In this document: positions 43,428 through 55,854 of the stretch, one piece after another
Numbering within the stretch: position 1 is the stretch's first letter
How the letters are laid out: each line of letters begins with the position of its first letter
Origin: Oscarella lobularis
Lineage: Eukaryota > Porifera > Homoscleromorpha > Homosclerophorida > Oscarellidae
Assembly (NCBI RefSeq): GCF_947507565.1
Contig: NW_027077201.1
Span: 1 to 64,000, forward strand
Reading direction: 5' to 3'
Length of the DNA stretch: 64,000 nucleotides
Program-made: the position numbers and the translations under genes
The notes under the pieces: generated by a model
What the model saw: the letters and a program-made list of their open reading frames with translations, nothing else
What the model was told of the DNA's origin: nothing
Database searches by the model: none

Positions 43428-45013
43428 CAGTGCTGTGCAAAAGTATAAGCCACTAGCGCGTGTATAAAAAAAGTAGGCCTTCAACGGAAAACTTTAGGTT
43501 TTACCGGTAACAAATATAACCTAAAAATACCCTTCCTAAACTTATCTTTCTCAAAATAATTTTTAGAATTTGCTACTTAACTGCTACGTCTTATTTTAAT
43601 TAGATAGGTCTATAGTAGTCACATAGACCTACACGATTATAGGCAAATTTACCCCAAAAACACGTTAATCTGTTGAAATTTTTCTAAAAACGATTTTTTG
43701 GCGTGACTTTTGATTTTAAATAGAACGCTTTGCTTTTCAAAACATCTGTTTTTCTGTTAAGAAAACGTTTTTGGCTTATCTTTTAGTTTTGAAAACCAAA
43801 TTATTTACCGGTTTCAGTTTATTACGCTAATAATTTAGAGGTTTTTTGCTACTTTTGTTATGACGTAATTAAAACACGAGATCTTTTAACGCCGCGTTCT
43901 CCCGCTAAAATTGATCACTTCCATCACAACATTATTCAGCTGCAAGGAGACTAAAGGTGCTTTGGTTTTGTTGTCACCATTCAAAATAATCTCTGTCTTT
44001 CTTTGAACAGAATGCCTCGAAATCGACAACTGACAAGCCACGAAATCGGCCTTATTGATGGCCTTCGCAAATGCGGAAAAAATCCGACTGAAATCGCGGC
44101 CGAGATTAATCGTTCTCGCGGAGCCGTGAGAAACTGGATTAAAAAATTAGATGAGGGCGTTTTCGAGGCGAGGCAGTGGTTCGGGCGGCAGCGAAAGACG
44201 ACGAGTCGAGAGGATCGATTTCTTCGAGTTGCTGCGTTGCGCGATCGAAGGCAGTCGGCAAGACAGCTCGGCGCTCAGTTGTCTGCTGCAACGTGCAAAG
44301 CTGTTTCCAAATGGACAGTCTCTCCTTGGCTCTCGGAAAAGGAAATTCGAGCTCGTCGACCGCGAAAAAAACCGCAGCTGACGGCGAGGCATCGGGGCCT
44401 CCGACGCGGCTGGGCAGCGTCTCACAGAGGTTGGACTCTTGACCAGTAGAAGAGTGCTGTTCAGCGACGAATCAAAAATTTCATTAAGAAGCGATGGCAA
44501 AACCTTCGTCTGGCGCCACGCTGGAGAAGAAAATGCACTGTTCCTACCGTGCAGTATCCAATTAGCGTGATGGTGTGGAGCTGCATGGCGTCTTCCGGAG
44601 TTGGATCATTGCATCGTATTGATGGAAGGTTGAACGCGGACGGCTACAAAAACATCCTCCAGACAAAGATGCTCCCAGACGCTGCCCGTTTAATAGGAAA
44701 CCGCTTTGTTCTTTAGCAACACAACGCCAGCATTCACACCGCACGAACCGTTTGTCAGTGGTTCGTGAATAATGACGTCACTGTTCTCAATTGGCCGCCT
44801 CGTTCTCCTGACGTCAACTCCATAGAAAATCTCTGGCATCAACTGAAAACCTCTGTGAGCGCTGCTCAGCCAAAAACCAGTGACGAGCTCTGGGCAGCAC
44901 TTCAAACGGCGTGGCAATCCATTTCACAAGAAATTGTAAAAAAACTCGTTGAAAGCCTACCTCGCCGAGTACAGGCTATAGCAAAAGCTAAAGAGGGCTC
45001 TACAAAGTACTAA
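43428..45013 (+). mobile_element. Tc1-like element, left TIR present, right end lost
   Basis: TA (43426-43427) followed by CAGTGCTGTGCAAAAGTATA is the typical Tc1-family terminus. The transposase lies at 44012-45013. No matching inverted terminus was found after 45013, so the right end is truncated or lies outside the part I could match. Confidence 0.7.
44012..45013 (+). pseudogene. Tc1/mariner transposase, dead
   Basis: Starts MPRNRQLTSHEIG after CTTTGAACAG. The N-terminus carries two helix-turn-helix units (EIAAEINRSRGAVRNWIKK and a second Arg-rich one). The catalytic core is split across frames: VLFSDESKIS (first Asp), SVMVWSCMASSGVG, a second block reading V-L-stop-Q-H-N-A (TAG, and His where the catalytic Asp of QDNA is expected), and SPDVNSIENLWHQLK (final Glu, DD34E-type). 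Frameshifts occur near 44450 and 44555. Confidence 0.85.
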
Positions 45014-45919
45014 ACATAATAAAAACGAATGGTATCTGCAGAGGACAGAGGACACAATGGGAATGCTGCGTACAGACAGCGAAGCAGTTCGACCTTTGGC
45101 GCTGGTCCTTCCAAAGGTAATTGCACCCTTAGAATTAGTTCCTTAAGCTGCCCAGTCTTGACGCGGAAAAAAGGCCGGTATCCTTCACTTCTGCTATTTG
45201 CATTCCGTTTTCGTCCAGGAATAGCTAAATGTCAACATTACGTGAACAAGTAATGCAATACATAAAAAACTGACTTCCTTTCCGAGAGTATACAGAAGAC
45301 TATTCTCACCGTGTTGCCTTCCGTAGGAATGGACGGCGGTGAAGCCCTTGAAGTTTTGTTGCTTCAAATGTTTAGTAATTTTATGCTGGATGTAGACGCA
45401 AAGCAGCCCGTCCGACAAGCCGCAAAGCATTCATAAATACAATATCTTTGTTAGCTCGTCACGCATTCCGTCAGTTTGAGCTAATTATTTAGGGGCAATT
45501 AAGCGAATCTCTGTGCGCGAACGGTTGGGTTGTGGCTTCAGTGGCGATTGCTGTAGACGCGGTCGCGCGCGCATTAGAAGAAAACAAATTTCACCACCAG
45601 ATCCGAATTCGTTATTCACCGCAGCAATGAAATACGCTTGCTTTCTGAACGTGACTGTGGGAATAAAGCAATTCCCGAAAATGATAAAGTTCATGCTCCA
45701 GTCGCTTCCTAATTATCTACGGACAAGGGAAACGTCAATAACGAGCTAATTTTGGCGGTTTTGTGTGAGATTGAAAATGAATAAGAAAAGCCCTAGTGCA
45801 AACAGATTTCTTCACCGTTTGCAGACCCGAGTCAGCAACAGCTGAGGGTTTGTACAAAACGGTGCTCTGGCAAACGTGGCCGAAAAAAGATTAAAGGGCT
45901 TGAAAAACGACTGCTTTGA
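45014..45919. other. No recognisable gene
   Basis: Frames 45485-45694 (-) and 45513-45749 (+) overlap on opposite strands and neither is convincing. Possible N-terminal remnants of the following hAT relic lie in 45770-45910 but cannot be read. Confidence 0.3.
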
Positions 45920-47115
45920 GTGTACTCATCCTGGTGTTTAGCCCAAAGACTCAAGTTGGCCGTCAAAGACACTCTTAAGTCCACCAGTTTTGATGCAATC
46001 GACGAATTTTTGCTTAGACTTTACTATCTTTATCAAAAGTCGGCAAAACGTTGCCGAGAACTAAACGACATCATTATTGACTTGATAAAGTGCTATTCTT
46101 TTGACGACGAAGGAACTCATCACTTGGCTTCAATGATGTTTAATAAATCAACTACTTCAACAGACCAAGCAAAACTGAAATGTTACTAAGAAAAATGGGT
46201 AGATGCCCGCTACCTTTTGGGCTGTTCTTCTTTCTCGGATCTCCTAAACGCTTCTTCCGAGCTGTCAAAGGCAATGCAGACCGACGGCCTTGACATTCTG
46301 ACGGCAATCAATTTGCTTTTAAGGTTGTTAAAAGAAACGAAAAGACTATCAGATAAACTGCTGAACGAATGGCAAACATATTTTGCGATTGTTTCCAAAA
46401 GATCTGACGGATCGTACTAAGGCCAACAGTTGAAGAGATTAATATTGTATTAGAAAACGCCAAATCTCATTTTTCATCTATAAAAGAAGACTACTGCGAA
46501 AGTGTCATTAGCTGCATTAGGCAAAGATTAAGCTGGTCAATTATCCAACAGCTGTGAGACATTTTTACAGTTCCGTCGTGCGACGCATAGGAGAAACTCT
46601 TGCTTGATGGTGACAATTTGGAAGCAGTAAACAGACTGGCGGTAAACAAAGTTCCTCTCGAGGCAGCTAAAGCCAACACTGAAAATATGAAAGCAGAGTT
46701 TTGAGATATCATGGACTATGGCGTAAATTATCTCCCTTTGTCGTCACTTGATCATCGATCGATTTTGTGGCGAATCTTTCGAAGTCCAAATGCTGAGAAT
46801 TGGACTAACGCGTTGCTACTTATAAATCTTCTCCTCTCACTTCCGTTTTCAAACGGAAAGGTTGAGAGAACGTTCTCAACTCTCAAGTTCGTCAAGAGCG
46901 AACGGCGAACGCGTTTGTGAAACGGTTCTTTAAATGATATCCTAATGATCAAAAGCGACATTGCTATAGTGGAAACTTCTCAACCTGAGAAAAGCATTGC
47001 TCTGTGCAGAAAGGCAAATGATCGACGGCCTGGTTAAAAATCAAGAAGATCGTACAATTGGCGCTGAAGCGGGGACAAGTAGAGAAGACGAAATTTCAAG
47101 TGATGACGAGTAGTG
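45920..47115 (+). pseudogene. hAT transposase relic (ZNF862/KIAA1586-like)
   Basis: Plus strand: SSWCLAQRLKLAVKDTLKST followed by IDEFLLRLYYLYQKSAKRCREL is the 'CxxHRLELAxKD...LYxLYxxSPKKxREL' block of ZNF862-type hAT proteins. 46217-46420 is the helical middle. 46711-46920 ends LLLSLPFSNGKVERTFSTLK plus FVKSERRTRL, the C-terminal dimerisation motif. Several stops and shifts. The N-terminal finger and TIRs were not found. It belongs to a different hAT lineage from the 4-6.7 kb element. Confidence 0.75.
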
Positions 47116-47351
47116 ATTGTGAATAGAAACTCTTATGTTCGGACAGCGTTACAAAGGGACCGGACATTTTCCCTGTTGTGCGGACAGAATGTCCGCACAT
47201 CTATAAAACCTTATTTTGACCCCTGAAGATAGACTTGAAGAAAGCCGGACTAATTGAGGACAACTCATCTTAGAGCAGTTAACCGCATCGGAGATGTAGA
47301 TACCTACACCACCATCATATCCTGTACGATCAGCCACATTTGACCCGCTAA

Positions 47352-47744
47352 ATGACTGCTGTCTTGGCGTGCGAGTTTTTGTGTCTTTTATGCAATAATG
47401 ATGTTTGTGCTGTTAGTCAATACGGGACCTTATTTCGTATGCTCTTTTGCACGGGTATTTTCTTGACAGCAACTCTAGTAGAGAACGTTTTCGATTCCTC
47501 TTCAATCGCAGCAACGAAGCGGTACTACAAAATGGCCCACAAACTTTGCGAAGCGGCCGCTCTAATCTATCAAGCTTTCGATGCTACTGGTATGCGTTCG
47601 CCGAGCGGGATTTCGGGCACGGCAACGGCTACGACCGGGCCGTTGGCGTCATCAACACCGCTTAGACGGCTCTCCGCATCTTTCAGACACTCGACTCAGA
47701 TGTCGGCACAATCTAACGGTATCTGCAATCATGAGTATATATAA
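47352..47744 (+). CDS. Hypothetical 130-aa ORF
   Basis: Hydrophobic/Cys-rich start, then MAHKLCEAAALIYQAFDATG and a Ser/Thr/Ala-rich tail. A Met at 47532 may be the real start. No family recognised. It could be an exon of a host or transposon gene. Confidence 0.25.
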   Translation: MTAVLACEFLCLLCNNDVCAVSQYGTLFRMLFCTGIFLTATLVENVFDSSSIAATKRYYKMAHKLCEAAALIYQAFDATGMRSPSGISGTATATTGPLASSTPLRRLSASFRHSTQMSAQSNGICNHEYI

Positions 47745-48690
47745 ATAAATAAATCTATTTTGGATCCCATTAGTCCGTGTAAGCGACGTTGGTCGAACGC
47801 ACGGGCAATTCGATCGGTCAAAAGAACGTTTGTCCAATCATAGATATTAAAGGAAGCGGATAGGCAACTCCCGCTGTCACGTGATTTTGTGTGGGGCTAG
47901 CTGTGTTACGCCGCGATGGACGAACGCGGAAAAGGCCATGGCAAGCCTTTCGTCCTCTACGACCGAAGATCTCTGCTTGCGGATCTTGGAGAAAATATCG
48001 GAGTGTTTTCCACGGCTAAAGGGAAGTGCCGCGTCCGTCACCGCGCAATCTGAGCGGGCTTTCACGGCTTTTGTTGCTATTCGCGTGGAGGTTCTCAACC
48101 CAATATGGGCTGAGCTGTATTCTGCGTCGGGCATGACGTTCGACAATCCTTTACTGGCACAGGGAGTGACTTTGCTAGTTGTTCGTGCTTGACAGCTTGC
48201 CGGATTTTCACAAGGCCTTACGGCTGAATGCAGACAATTACGGGTCAAACAGCCTAATGAATTAACGCGCAAGGGTGTCCCAAAGCAGCGACCAGAACCC
48301 AGAGTCTGTCCCCGTGACGCATACTATGGACCCCGCCCATGGTGATAAATCAATCCTACGCGAGGATAGGAGCGATGTGGAGCTAAACGGACGACATGAG
48401 TACATGCAGTTTTGACGAACAGTCAGAATAGCGCAGGTATGTTTGCAGCAGCGACAAGAAGAAGAGCGTAGGCGGCGTCCCCAAATTACCATACTAAATT
48501 GACGCGAAAATGCCTTATTTTAAACAGCAGCAGCCGATCCGAAAGTCAGATAGCATTTCTTACTTATCGAGAGACACAGTAACGTCAATTCGGGAAAAGA
48601 ATGAAATTTATTCGTGAAGTTTCGTGCCGATATATGTCGTGATATCCGGGAACAAGCGTAACAGAACTAGCGCCACAGAAAGCCAGCCAA
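47745..48690. other. Promoter-like CACGTGA at 47878 and unassigned ORFs
   Basis: A CACGTGA motif at 47878 precedes a CGCCGCGATGGACGAACGCGG context (ATG at 47916). Two frames are open there: MDERGKGHGK... is short, and 47881-48192 gives a 103-aa frame (AQSERAFTAFVAIRVEVLNP). Neither is recognised. Confidence 0.25.
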
Positions 48691-48694
48691 ATGA

Positions 48695-49121
48695 CACGTG
48701 ACAGCGGGAATTGCCTAGCCGCTTTCTTTAATATCTACGGTCCAATACTGTCATTTCCACTCGCGCTAAGCTGTTTTGCTACACGCCTAGAAAGATGGCC
48801 GCCCTCAGAAGACATGGACCAAGGCGTTTTTTTGCATCGCGTCTTGCAAGAGAAACCAACGCAATTCCTGCGCAAACGGAGAAGTTGTTACTCTCAGAAT
48901 CAGGGCTGAGAGAGAAGGCGCTAGAATGGCCTCTTGCCGGAAACAAATCCGCGATGCGTTCTGTTATAATTCAGTCTTTTTCACAATTACCTAGAAATGG
49001 TTACACTATTTGCCGAAGAGTTGGAGGGGGCAGAAAATCGTTGCAGATCTTGGAAAAAGCCTTATCAATAGGGCAGGCCAAATGCTATCTAAGGTCAATT
49101 GCGAATGATTTGGATTTGTAA
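48695..49121 (+). CDS. Hypothetical ORF behind CACGTG + AAGATGGCCGCC promoter
   Basis: CACGTGACA at 48695 and AAGATGGCCGCC at 48792; the motif's ATG (48795) opens a 108-aa frame (MAALRRHGPRRFFASRLARE...) to 49121. This repeats the layout at 17270-17295. The Arg-rich N-terminus is mitochondrial-presequence-like, but no domain follows. Confidence 0.3.
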
Positions 49122-49358
49122 CCGAAAAATGTTAACGAAGATGGCGAGAAGGTAATGTTTGGCAGCAATTTTGGCTACTACTGTTAGACAGGAATGCAAC
49201 GCGTTGTCGTATTTGGTTTTTTATTTCAACATCAGCCGTGAACAATTTGATATGAATTATTTGCGCAATCACCAGGCAGAATGCCGTTCAAAGAAAGCGT
49301 GGTTCTCCTTGAGAGAAGACATCAGCAAAATTGTCGATCAGCGCTTTACATCAATCAA

Positions 49359-49615
49359 GAACCGTACCGACTAACGCCTAAAGATCAAAACGCAGTGAAG
49401 CGACAGATCCCAAAAATGTTTCAAAATACTTTCGTTCGGGAGTTACGTTTAGCATGGGCCAGTCTAATCGTTTTGACGGACAAGAAAGGAACTGCGGACA
49501 AACAATTTTTCGAATATTATATTAAGTGACAGAGAAAGACCGCTATCCGCTACCACCAATTGACAATAGTCTAGACGCGCTTATGGAAAATCACTATTTT
49601 CTAGCCTAAACCTTG
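49359..49615 (+). pseudogene. Ty3/gypsy reverse transcriptase fragment
   Basis: EPYRLTPKDQNAVKRQIPKM is followed by ELRLAWASLIVLTDKKGTAD, then in another frame EKDRYPLPPIDNSLDAL. These are the first RT blocks of Ty3/gypsy pol ('RPYRLxPxExxAVxxxIxxML', 'SPWASPVVLVxKKDG', 'EKDRYPLPRIDDxLDAL'). The active-site part is missing. The preceding 49159-49374 frame may be the linker from protease. Confidence 0.75.
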
Positions 49616-49619
49616 CTTC

Positions 49620-52040
49620 CTTGTTCACTTCTAAAATTGCGTCGCAGCGTGTCTCTCCTCCAAAAAAGCCTACAAGACTAACTATTGCGAGGTCTGAGAG
49701 ACATTGCCGCTGAAAAGAGACTTAGTTCCTTAAAGCAAACGCGCGTAACTGATTTTTTTACTACTAATACAGACTAATAATTTGATTTCGCTATTTCGAA
49801 CGTTTTCACTAATCCAGACACCTTAGCTTTGGTTGGGAACATCACTGTTTGTATTAGCGAGGGTCTACTGTATTACTTATCAAGAATCAGTAAAATGCTC
49901 TAGTACTTGACAGATAGGCAGCTAAACAGTTTCTCAGAAAAGTGGGCTTTAGCTTTTCGCAAGTTCGATTATAAAAACGTGGATACCAATATGCACTTGA
50001 AAAGGTGCACTTGCTTTACTACACAATTTTTGTGTTGTAACATTGACAGATAATTAAAATAAGTACCTTGAAGGAAATAAAACAAAGTAGTCGACAGACT
50101 CTTTTATGTTCTTTTTCAAGAGGAGAAGGATGAGTATGTCGCAATAAAAAGAAAGGAGCTATCTTTTACTTCCACTACTGTGTCGAGAGAAATTACATCC
50201 TTTCAAGTGCGTTTCAAGAATTTATCTTGATGACGTCACGTTTAGGCACCTGCATAGCAGGTAATCGTCGTTCCTCCAGTGAAAAAGGCAGAGCAGCCTC
50301 TGATAGCTCAAAAAATAAACTGCCGCCACTGTTGCTATAAGCGTGCCTGAGTATTTTGTAGCGATTGATAAACGTTTAAAAGAAAACGTCCCATTGCTAA
50401 AACAAGATGTCTTGGTGATCAAGTAGAAGCCGGTAAAACGCTTGCCTGAAAATGATCTTCCATTGGCCAAGAAAGCAAAAACATTAACATCAGCCGACTT
50501 TTCCATCATCGTCGCAAACAAAAGAGAGACGAAATCCAAAAAATCAGATTTTTAGTTACTAGGGCGACAGGGATACATTAGGGAGCACAGTTCCACCGTA
50601 GATTGTCCTTGCTGAAAAAAACCCTGGTGCTCTTTGTCAATTCCTGCGAAACTATGCGCAATTCCAAATTTTTAAAAAAATACTCTAAATTAGTAAGTAA
50701 GAGATGGTGGAAATATTGTTAGATTTAGATTATAGGTAAGATCACAGGTTATTTGAGGCAATGAGGCCTTCTGGGGTTTTGTTATCGTTAGGTTGTGCAC
50801 GTGCCTCGCACGTGCAGGGAAGTGGGTGCACGCGAGGGATATATTAGTAGATTTATTTTGTATTAACGATATATTATGATGTTTGGTTTAGGTTGTGGAA
50901 AGGTAGATTTCAATGGGATGTTTTTTTACTTTTCAAGTTGCCTATCGATTGCGGATTGCGAGACGCAGCCCAGAGAAATGAGTTAAGAGAGGGAATTAAA
51001 CTGTGTTTAGATATGTCCTAAGTAATTAATAACGCATTTCATTTTGCGTAGAGAGCTCCTAGTGAAAAAGAGAAGGATGCCCTATTGTCGTCCCTTGCAT
51101 CAGTTGTAAAAAAATTAGCCGAACTCGGAACTGACCGATGTTTTTTGATGTGCCTAGATTGTGTCCCTTGGATTACTCTTACAGCTCGGATGAGCACGTA
51201 CAATAATTTTTGTACTTATCGAGGTTTTTTCTGTGATAAACACCATGATTAGGTATGTCGACGTGTTTTCGGTACTGTTTCCGTAGTAATTGCATTTGGT
51301 CCGCCCCAGCCAAATAACGAGCCAGGCAATCAGCTTTCAACAATCAACAGTCTCGATCAGTTGCCTCAGGTTTTGCAGAATGTCCAAAGTCGTGGAAGGG
51401 GTTTGCAAAATTGTCGCTTGAGTCAAACGAGTAGACGGTTACGAATTTGAAAGGAAAGCACGCTCAAGTTGGATTTGCTTGCAAAAGTGGAACACGGATG
51501 CGAAGGATGTATCGCCAAAGTTTTTAGGAAAAGACAACCAGGTGAGAAGATAAGCCTGGGGAGTATGACTGATAAAATATGCCCTTTTTACTTAGCTTCT
51601 CAGAGGGAGATCGGCGACATGCACGTAGCTTCTTCGTTACGCATACACGCACGCACGCGCGGTTTACCAGAGTGCACCCACGCGTAAAGTTCCCAACTTT
51701 AAAGTGCGCTAGCGTTCGTGTCGTTCTCTTGCGTCATCGGGAATGACATCTGAGAAACACCACAAAAACTGATCTTCCATAACGACGACGATGGACAGGG
51801 AATCCGTCGACAGCAGAAAGACGAAAGTCCAATGCGACAACAACCACGAAGGACAAGTGATTCGCCGTCGACACCGGAGCCGGAAACGACAAAGATTGTC
51901 GATCTAAGTCTCCTTCGATGGAACGCCATCGCTCTTGCAAGGAACGTCGTCCGCGTCGCCGACACGAAGATCGTTCCGCAAAACGCGACGACAGATACCA
52001 AAGCGACTCTTTTCATCCGTAAGCACGGCAGTGAGCGGCG
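49620..52040. other. 2.4 kb without recognisable genes
   Basis: The minus frame 50222-50539 (105 aa) and plus frame 51469-51687 are unrecognised. GCACGTGCCTCGCACGTGC near 50797 is a CACGTG-containing inverted repeat. CACGCACGCACGCGCG near 51645 is a short CA/CG repeat. Confidence 0.3.
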
Positions 52041-52166
52041 ATGACAAATACAGGTGACGAAAGCCTCAGTCGCATTCCACGCCGGAAAAGAAAGAGACTA
52101 CGAGACAAGCGCGACGACTACGACGCCAAGAAGCGCGGTCGCAAGGAGGAAACTCGTCGTCTTTGA
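52041..52166 (+). CDS. Very small basic ORF (41 aa), speculative
   Basis: MTNTGDESLSRIPRRKRKR... ends RRL at 52166. It is highly basic and similar in style to nuclear-protein tails. It lies downstream of CpG-rich sequence (51800-52030). No further support. Confidence 0.15.
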   Translation: MTNTGDESLSRIPRRKRKRLRDKRDDYDAKKRGRKEETRRL

Positions 52167-52479
52167 AAAACGCGACATTTACAAACGCACTAAAAAGTTT
52201 TTTTGAGTTTTAGTTTTCTTTACTCTATCCCCGTCTATGTTTCAAATGTACGTTTGTTGGTTTAAATAAAAAAGAAAATTGTTTTTCTTGGACTCGAGCA
52301 GACAAGATTGCATTAAACAAAACGAATGCCAACGATGCGCTCACTTGGATGACGAGTTAACAACTCGCATCCCATCATCGAAAGATGATTCCAATGACTG
52401 TAAGAGAAACGCTGAAGTAGAGAAGGAGGAGACCACTCGAAAGGCTGATCCACCTGCAACCTCTGTGCACATTGTCATC

Positions 52480-53745
52480 TAACTCATCGCGAAGATACCC
52501 TCGTACAACGGTCGCGTGTGTGACTGCCAATCGGAAATTTCGAGTCGTCCGGCGATGGGGGGGAGGAGCTAAGACTTATAACAAAATTATGCTCAAATCC
52601 CCGTAAGACGTAGTGGGCGAAACGCGGGTTTGGGTGAGTACGGAAGAGCGCACGCCACTGCGATAGGGCAACCGGCGTCGCGACGCGGCGAAAACGGGTT
52701 GGAAGGCAACGGCGCGCTCGCCGCGCGTCTATGCGCGCTAGGTCGTTTATGTAGAGATAGCGTCCATTAGACGGCAAGGCGGACTATCAAATGCGCATGC
52801 TCTGTGAGCATGGTTACTTGAGCATTTTTTTGGGTTCTTCGCAAAGCCCAACTGCGCTCTTTTGCGACGGAAAAGGACCTCCGGTGGAATATAAAATGTA
52901 AGTACTATTCGAAAAACAATTCCTTGTCGGCGATCGAGTGCCACCTGTACTTTGTTATCTTTACCTGCTTTCGGCACTATCTTTTCAAGCAAACGGCAGT
53001 TCGATGTAAAACGGTGAAGATCATATCCCTCTTTGCTTTGCTTCAGGTTTGGAAATACTTTTTCCAACTTTCTTCTGAAGTCGGTCGCAGTCATTTCTTC
53101 AAACGACTAAAATGTCACGCTCTTGTGACCAAGGCCACAGGAAAGGAGACTGGATGCGGCTTTAGGCTTCCACGTCTCCTGGCTCGCTTTGGGCAGACAG
53201 CAGAATACATGCGTCCAGGATCTTTGACTTCGATTTGTGCTGGCGCTTGCGCTCGAAGCTGAGCTTCCTCTTGGATTTCTTTGGGGAGAGCGCGAACGAG
53301 TACGGTGTCTTCGCCTGTTGTACAGTTAGTCAAATTCTTCTTGTGGAGCCCCCGTGCGTGAACTGCCTTACGTCACCGACTGTACAGCTTCGCTACATAG
53401 CTCGCGGATGCTTGGAGACGTTGTTGGTCGTGAGAAAGATCGGGTATTGCTTAGCGGCAAAGCTCCGGGAGTGGCAGTTTGGCTGGCGCGGCATATAGTG
53501 TAGATACGCTCTTGCCACCCGTCATCAGGCGGAAGAAACTCTCCGCCGACGAGTGCTACGGCGCGGTGGCCGCCTTTGCACAAAAACTTAAATCCTACAG
53601 CAGCGAAAGAGTAGGTCTAAAAACCTGTGTTGTAAGAAGAAAAACTAAATGGCCTCGTGCAAAAACCTGTAGCGTTTCCACTTTCATCGCCTTGTTTCGG
53701 TATTCGGTAATTGTAGCTCTTCTTTGCCATCAGTAACCTTTACGT
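52480..53745. other. CpG-rich region with unassigned minus-strand frames
   Basis: The minus frame 53094-52747 (MTATDFRRKLEKVFPNLKQ...) and 53333-53115 (ALPKEIQEEAQLRAQAPAQ) have protein-like composition and may be exons of one gene separated near 53095-53115. Their family is not recognised. 52560-52740 is CpG-dense. Confidence 0.3.
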
Positions 53746-54064
53746 ACATTGCAGGTTCTTTCGAGATTGGATGAAATTCGGGCAAGAAAATCGCTGCGTC
53801 TTCGACAAGCATGCGCACGAGCGAGTATTATGACGAAGTCTTGTCTTTACGTCGGGTGTCATGTCACATCAGAGACTTGCCTAAGACGTGAGAGTGTACC
53901 TTGAAGACGAGCGGGACCAACTTAAACACGAGGATGACGTGTTAATGCCGACGTTTTTGGACAGAGGCTACGCTCTAGGAAGAAGAATTCTCGCGGAAAA
54001 TCCAGCTCTGTTTGACGACGAATTGGAGCAGTTTCTTGATCTTCTTTAATGCATAGAGAAAAAT

Positions 54065-54590
54065 GTGAATGAACAATTGACGAGGTGTCATTGTGCGGCC
54101 CTTCGTCTAGTTCAAGGTCTTCCAGGAAGGCCGATATTAGATAATACTGAGGATCTGCTACGATGGTTCGTGAAGTTTGAATTTTCTCCTAATGACATTA
54201 GCCGCGTCCTTTACGTCTCTACGCGAACTGTTCAGCGTCGCGCTTTTGAGCTTGCCATCAGTTTCAGGAGTTTCAGTACCGTTACAGACGAACAAATTGA
54301 TTTGCTTGTCGCAGACGTTACCCATCCTGAAGCAGGCGAACGGATGTTGGATGAATATCTTCGGAGCAGGGTAATAATTGTTTTAAGGCGTCGTCTCAGG
54401 TTTACAAACAGCTCTCTCTAAATAAATAATTTGATATTTATCACTTTGTTAATAAATAGAAACAGCATACAAAGAATTGATCCTGTTCGGGTACTGAGAA
54501 GGCGTCGCATGACCTTACAACGCCGTACCTACAGCGTTCCTGGTCCCAATGCCTTATGGCACCATAAGCTGATACGGTGAAAAAACCTTA
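54065..54590 (+). pseudogene. Integrase-core-linked HTH protein fragment
   Basis: The 118-aa frame contains LLRWFVKFEFSPNDISRVLY followed by VSTRTVQRRAFELAIS, matching the 'QLxFLLxxxFSVPxIAxILGVSxRTVxRRMxxYGLSV' helix-turn-helix that precedes an integrase core in a protein family widespread in sponges, cnidarians and fish. After a gap (probably an intron, 54421-54475) comes QRIDPVRVLRRRRMTLQRRT, then YSVPGPNALWH. There the expected IDGN catalytic strand is deleted, giving ALWH-HKLIR. The integrase core is missing. A TIR element is inserted 40 bp further on. Confidence 0.65.
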
Positions 54591-54629
54591 CAACTAAGAT
54601 AATATAATCAATCTTGTTTAGAGTTAGCT

Positions 54630-55854
54630 CAGGGGGGGTTGATTGTTAGCGCGCTAGGTGGCCAAGACCATCTAGCGAAACGAACTTTTTTCCGCAGTCA
54701 CTCATCATTTTTAGTTCATGGATGTGGTCCTTCTCGAAAATGAAGTCGCTGATGCCGGCTACAGACTTGGCGAACCTGTAGCTATCGAGCACGACCACTC
54801 GTATAAAACACCTCCGTTCTCGCGGTTGCCATTCCGGCTTTTAGATCTTTGCACGACATCCCGCTGCATTAGGTGATGGAGCTTCAGGCTGTGACTCGTG
54901 GCGCTGTTCGTTTTTCGTTTTTCATACGAAAAAAAGCGATGATATCTTTCGACACGCTAGTTTGCCGCTCGGATGAAGCGTACTTGAGTGGAGCTGGTCT
55001 GAGTCCCTCTTCCAAACACTGTCGTCGAAATGCTAGGCCTCGAGATACTCAGCCTCCCGTGTAAGAAGAGTTTGTTGCCATGGAAGCCATGGACAGTCGG
55101 AAGACGATCTCAACTCGTTTCGCCTCGTGCCTAACCACCTGACAGTTATCAAATACAGTTATCAGACTGCAGCAGATGAGTTCACGGATGGAGACGCTGA
55201 ATCAATGTTACGATGCGGTCAGTGTAAAGTTCGTTTACTTTTGATCTCAATTTTCTGAGTCAAAACGTCGGCTCGTATAAGACAGAGACATGCTCATTAT
55301 CTCCTCCGCTGTCGTTTATGTTCTTTAGGCGTCAAGCTAAATTTTAGATACCATTACACGCATAATGGAACTTGAAATGTGCATAATGGTGAATGACAAC
55401 TGGTGCTGGCTAAAAAAAAACAATGATTGCCCAAAAAAACGCATCAAGGGATAGCCAAGTATTTTATCAAGGAACTCTAGGTAAATGGCTGAGCAAACAT
55501 GGCTTGGAGTGTTGGTGTGGCGTTCGATCGCCTAAACAGGCCGCATGTTCGTGAAGGATAGAGAAAATTAGGCGCCACGAGTCATGGTAGGCATTACAAG
55601 AGCCCAAGGCAAAGGTTTCAATAGATGGAATACGTTTAGGAAAAAGCAGCGAAGGTCACGGAGCTGTTTTAGGTACAGACAGCTAAGTCCGTAAAAAGAG
55701 CACGAAAGCACTTGGAAAAGCCACGGGCTATTTCTACTGAGAAAGAGCCTTTGCCCTTCTGTTTAGGTGGTAGAAAAAGATTCGTTAGAAGGTAGAAAAT
55801 CGAGGTTCAAGAAAGGGCGTGGCTGTCTAGCGCGCTAACGATCAACCCCCCCTG
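54630..55854. mobile_element. Non-autonomous TIR element, 1225 bp, 9-bp target duplication
   Basis: The ends CAGGGGGGGTTGATTGTTAG... and its inverted partner (...CTAACGATCAACCCCCCCTG) give a ~28-bp TIR with one mismatch. A perfect 9-bp duplication GAGTTAGCT flanks both sides (54621-54629 and 55855-55863). It has no transposase, only a 63-codon frame at 54873-55064. A 9-bp duplication suggests a Mutator-like or related transposase in trans. Confidence 0.85.
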
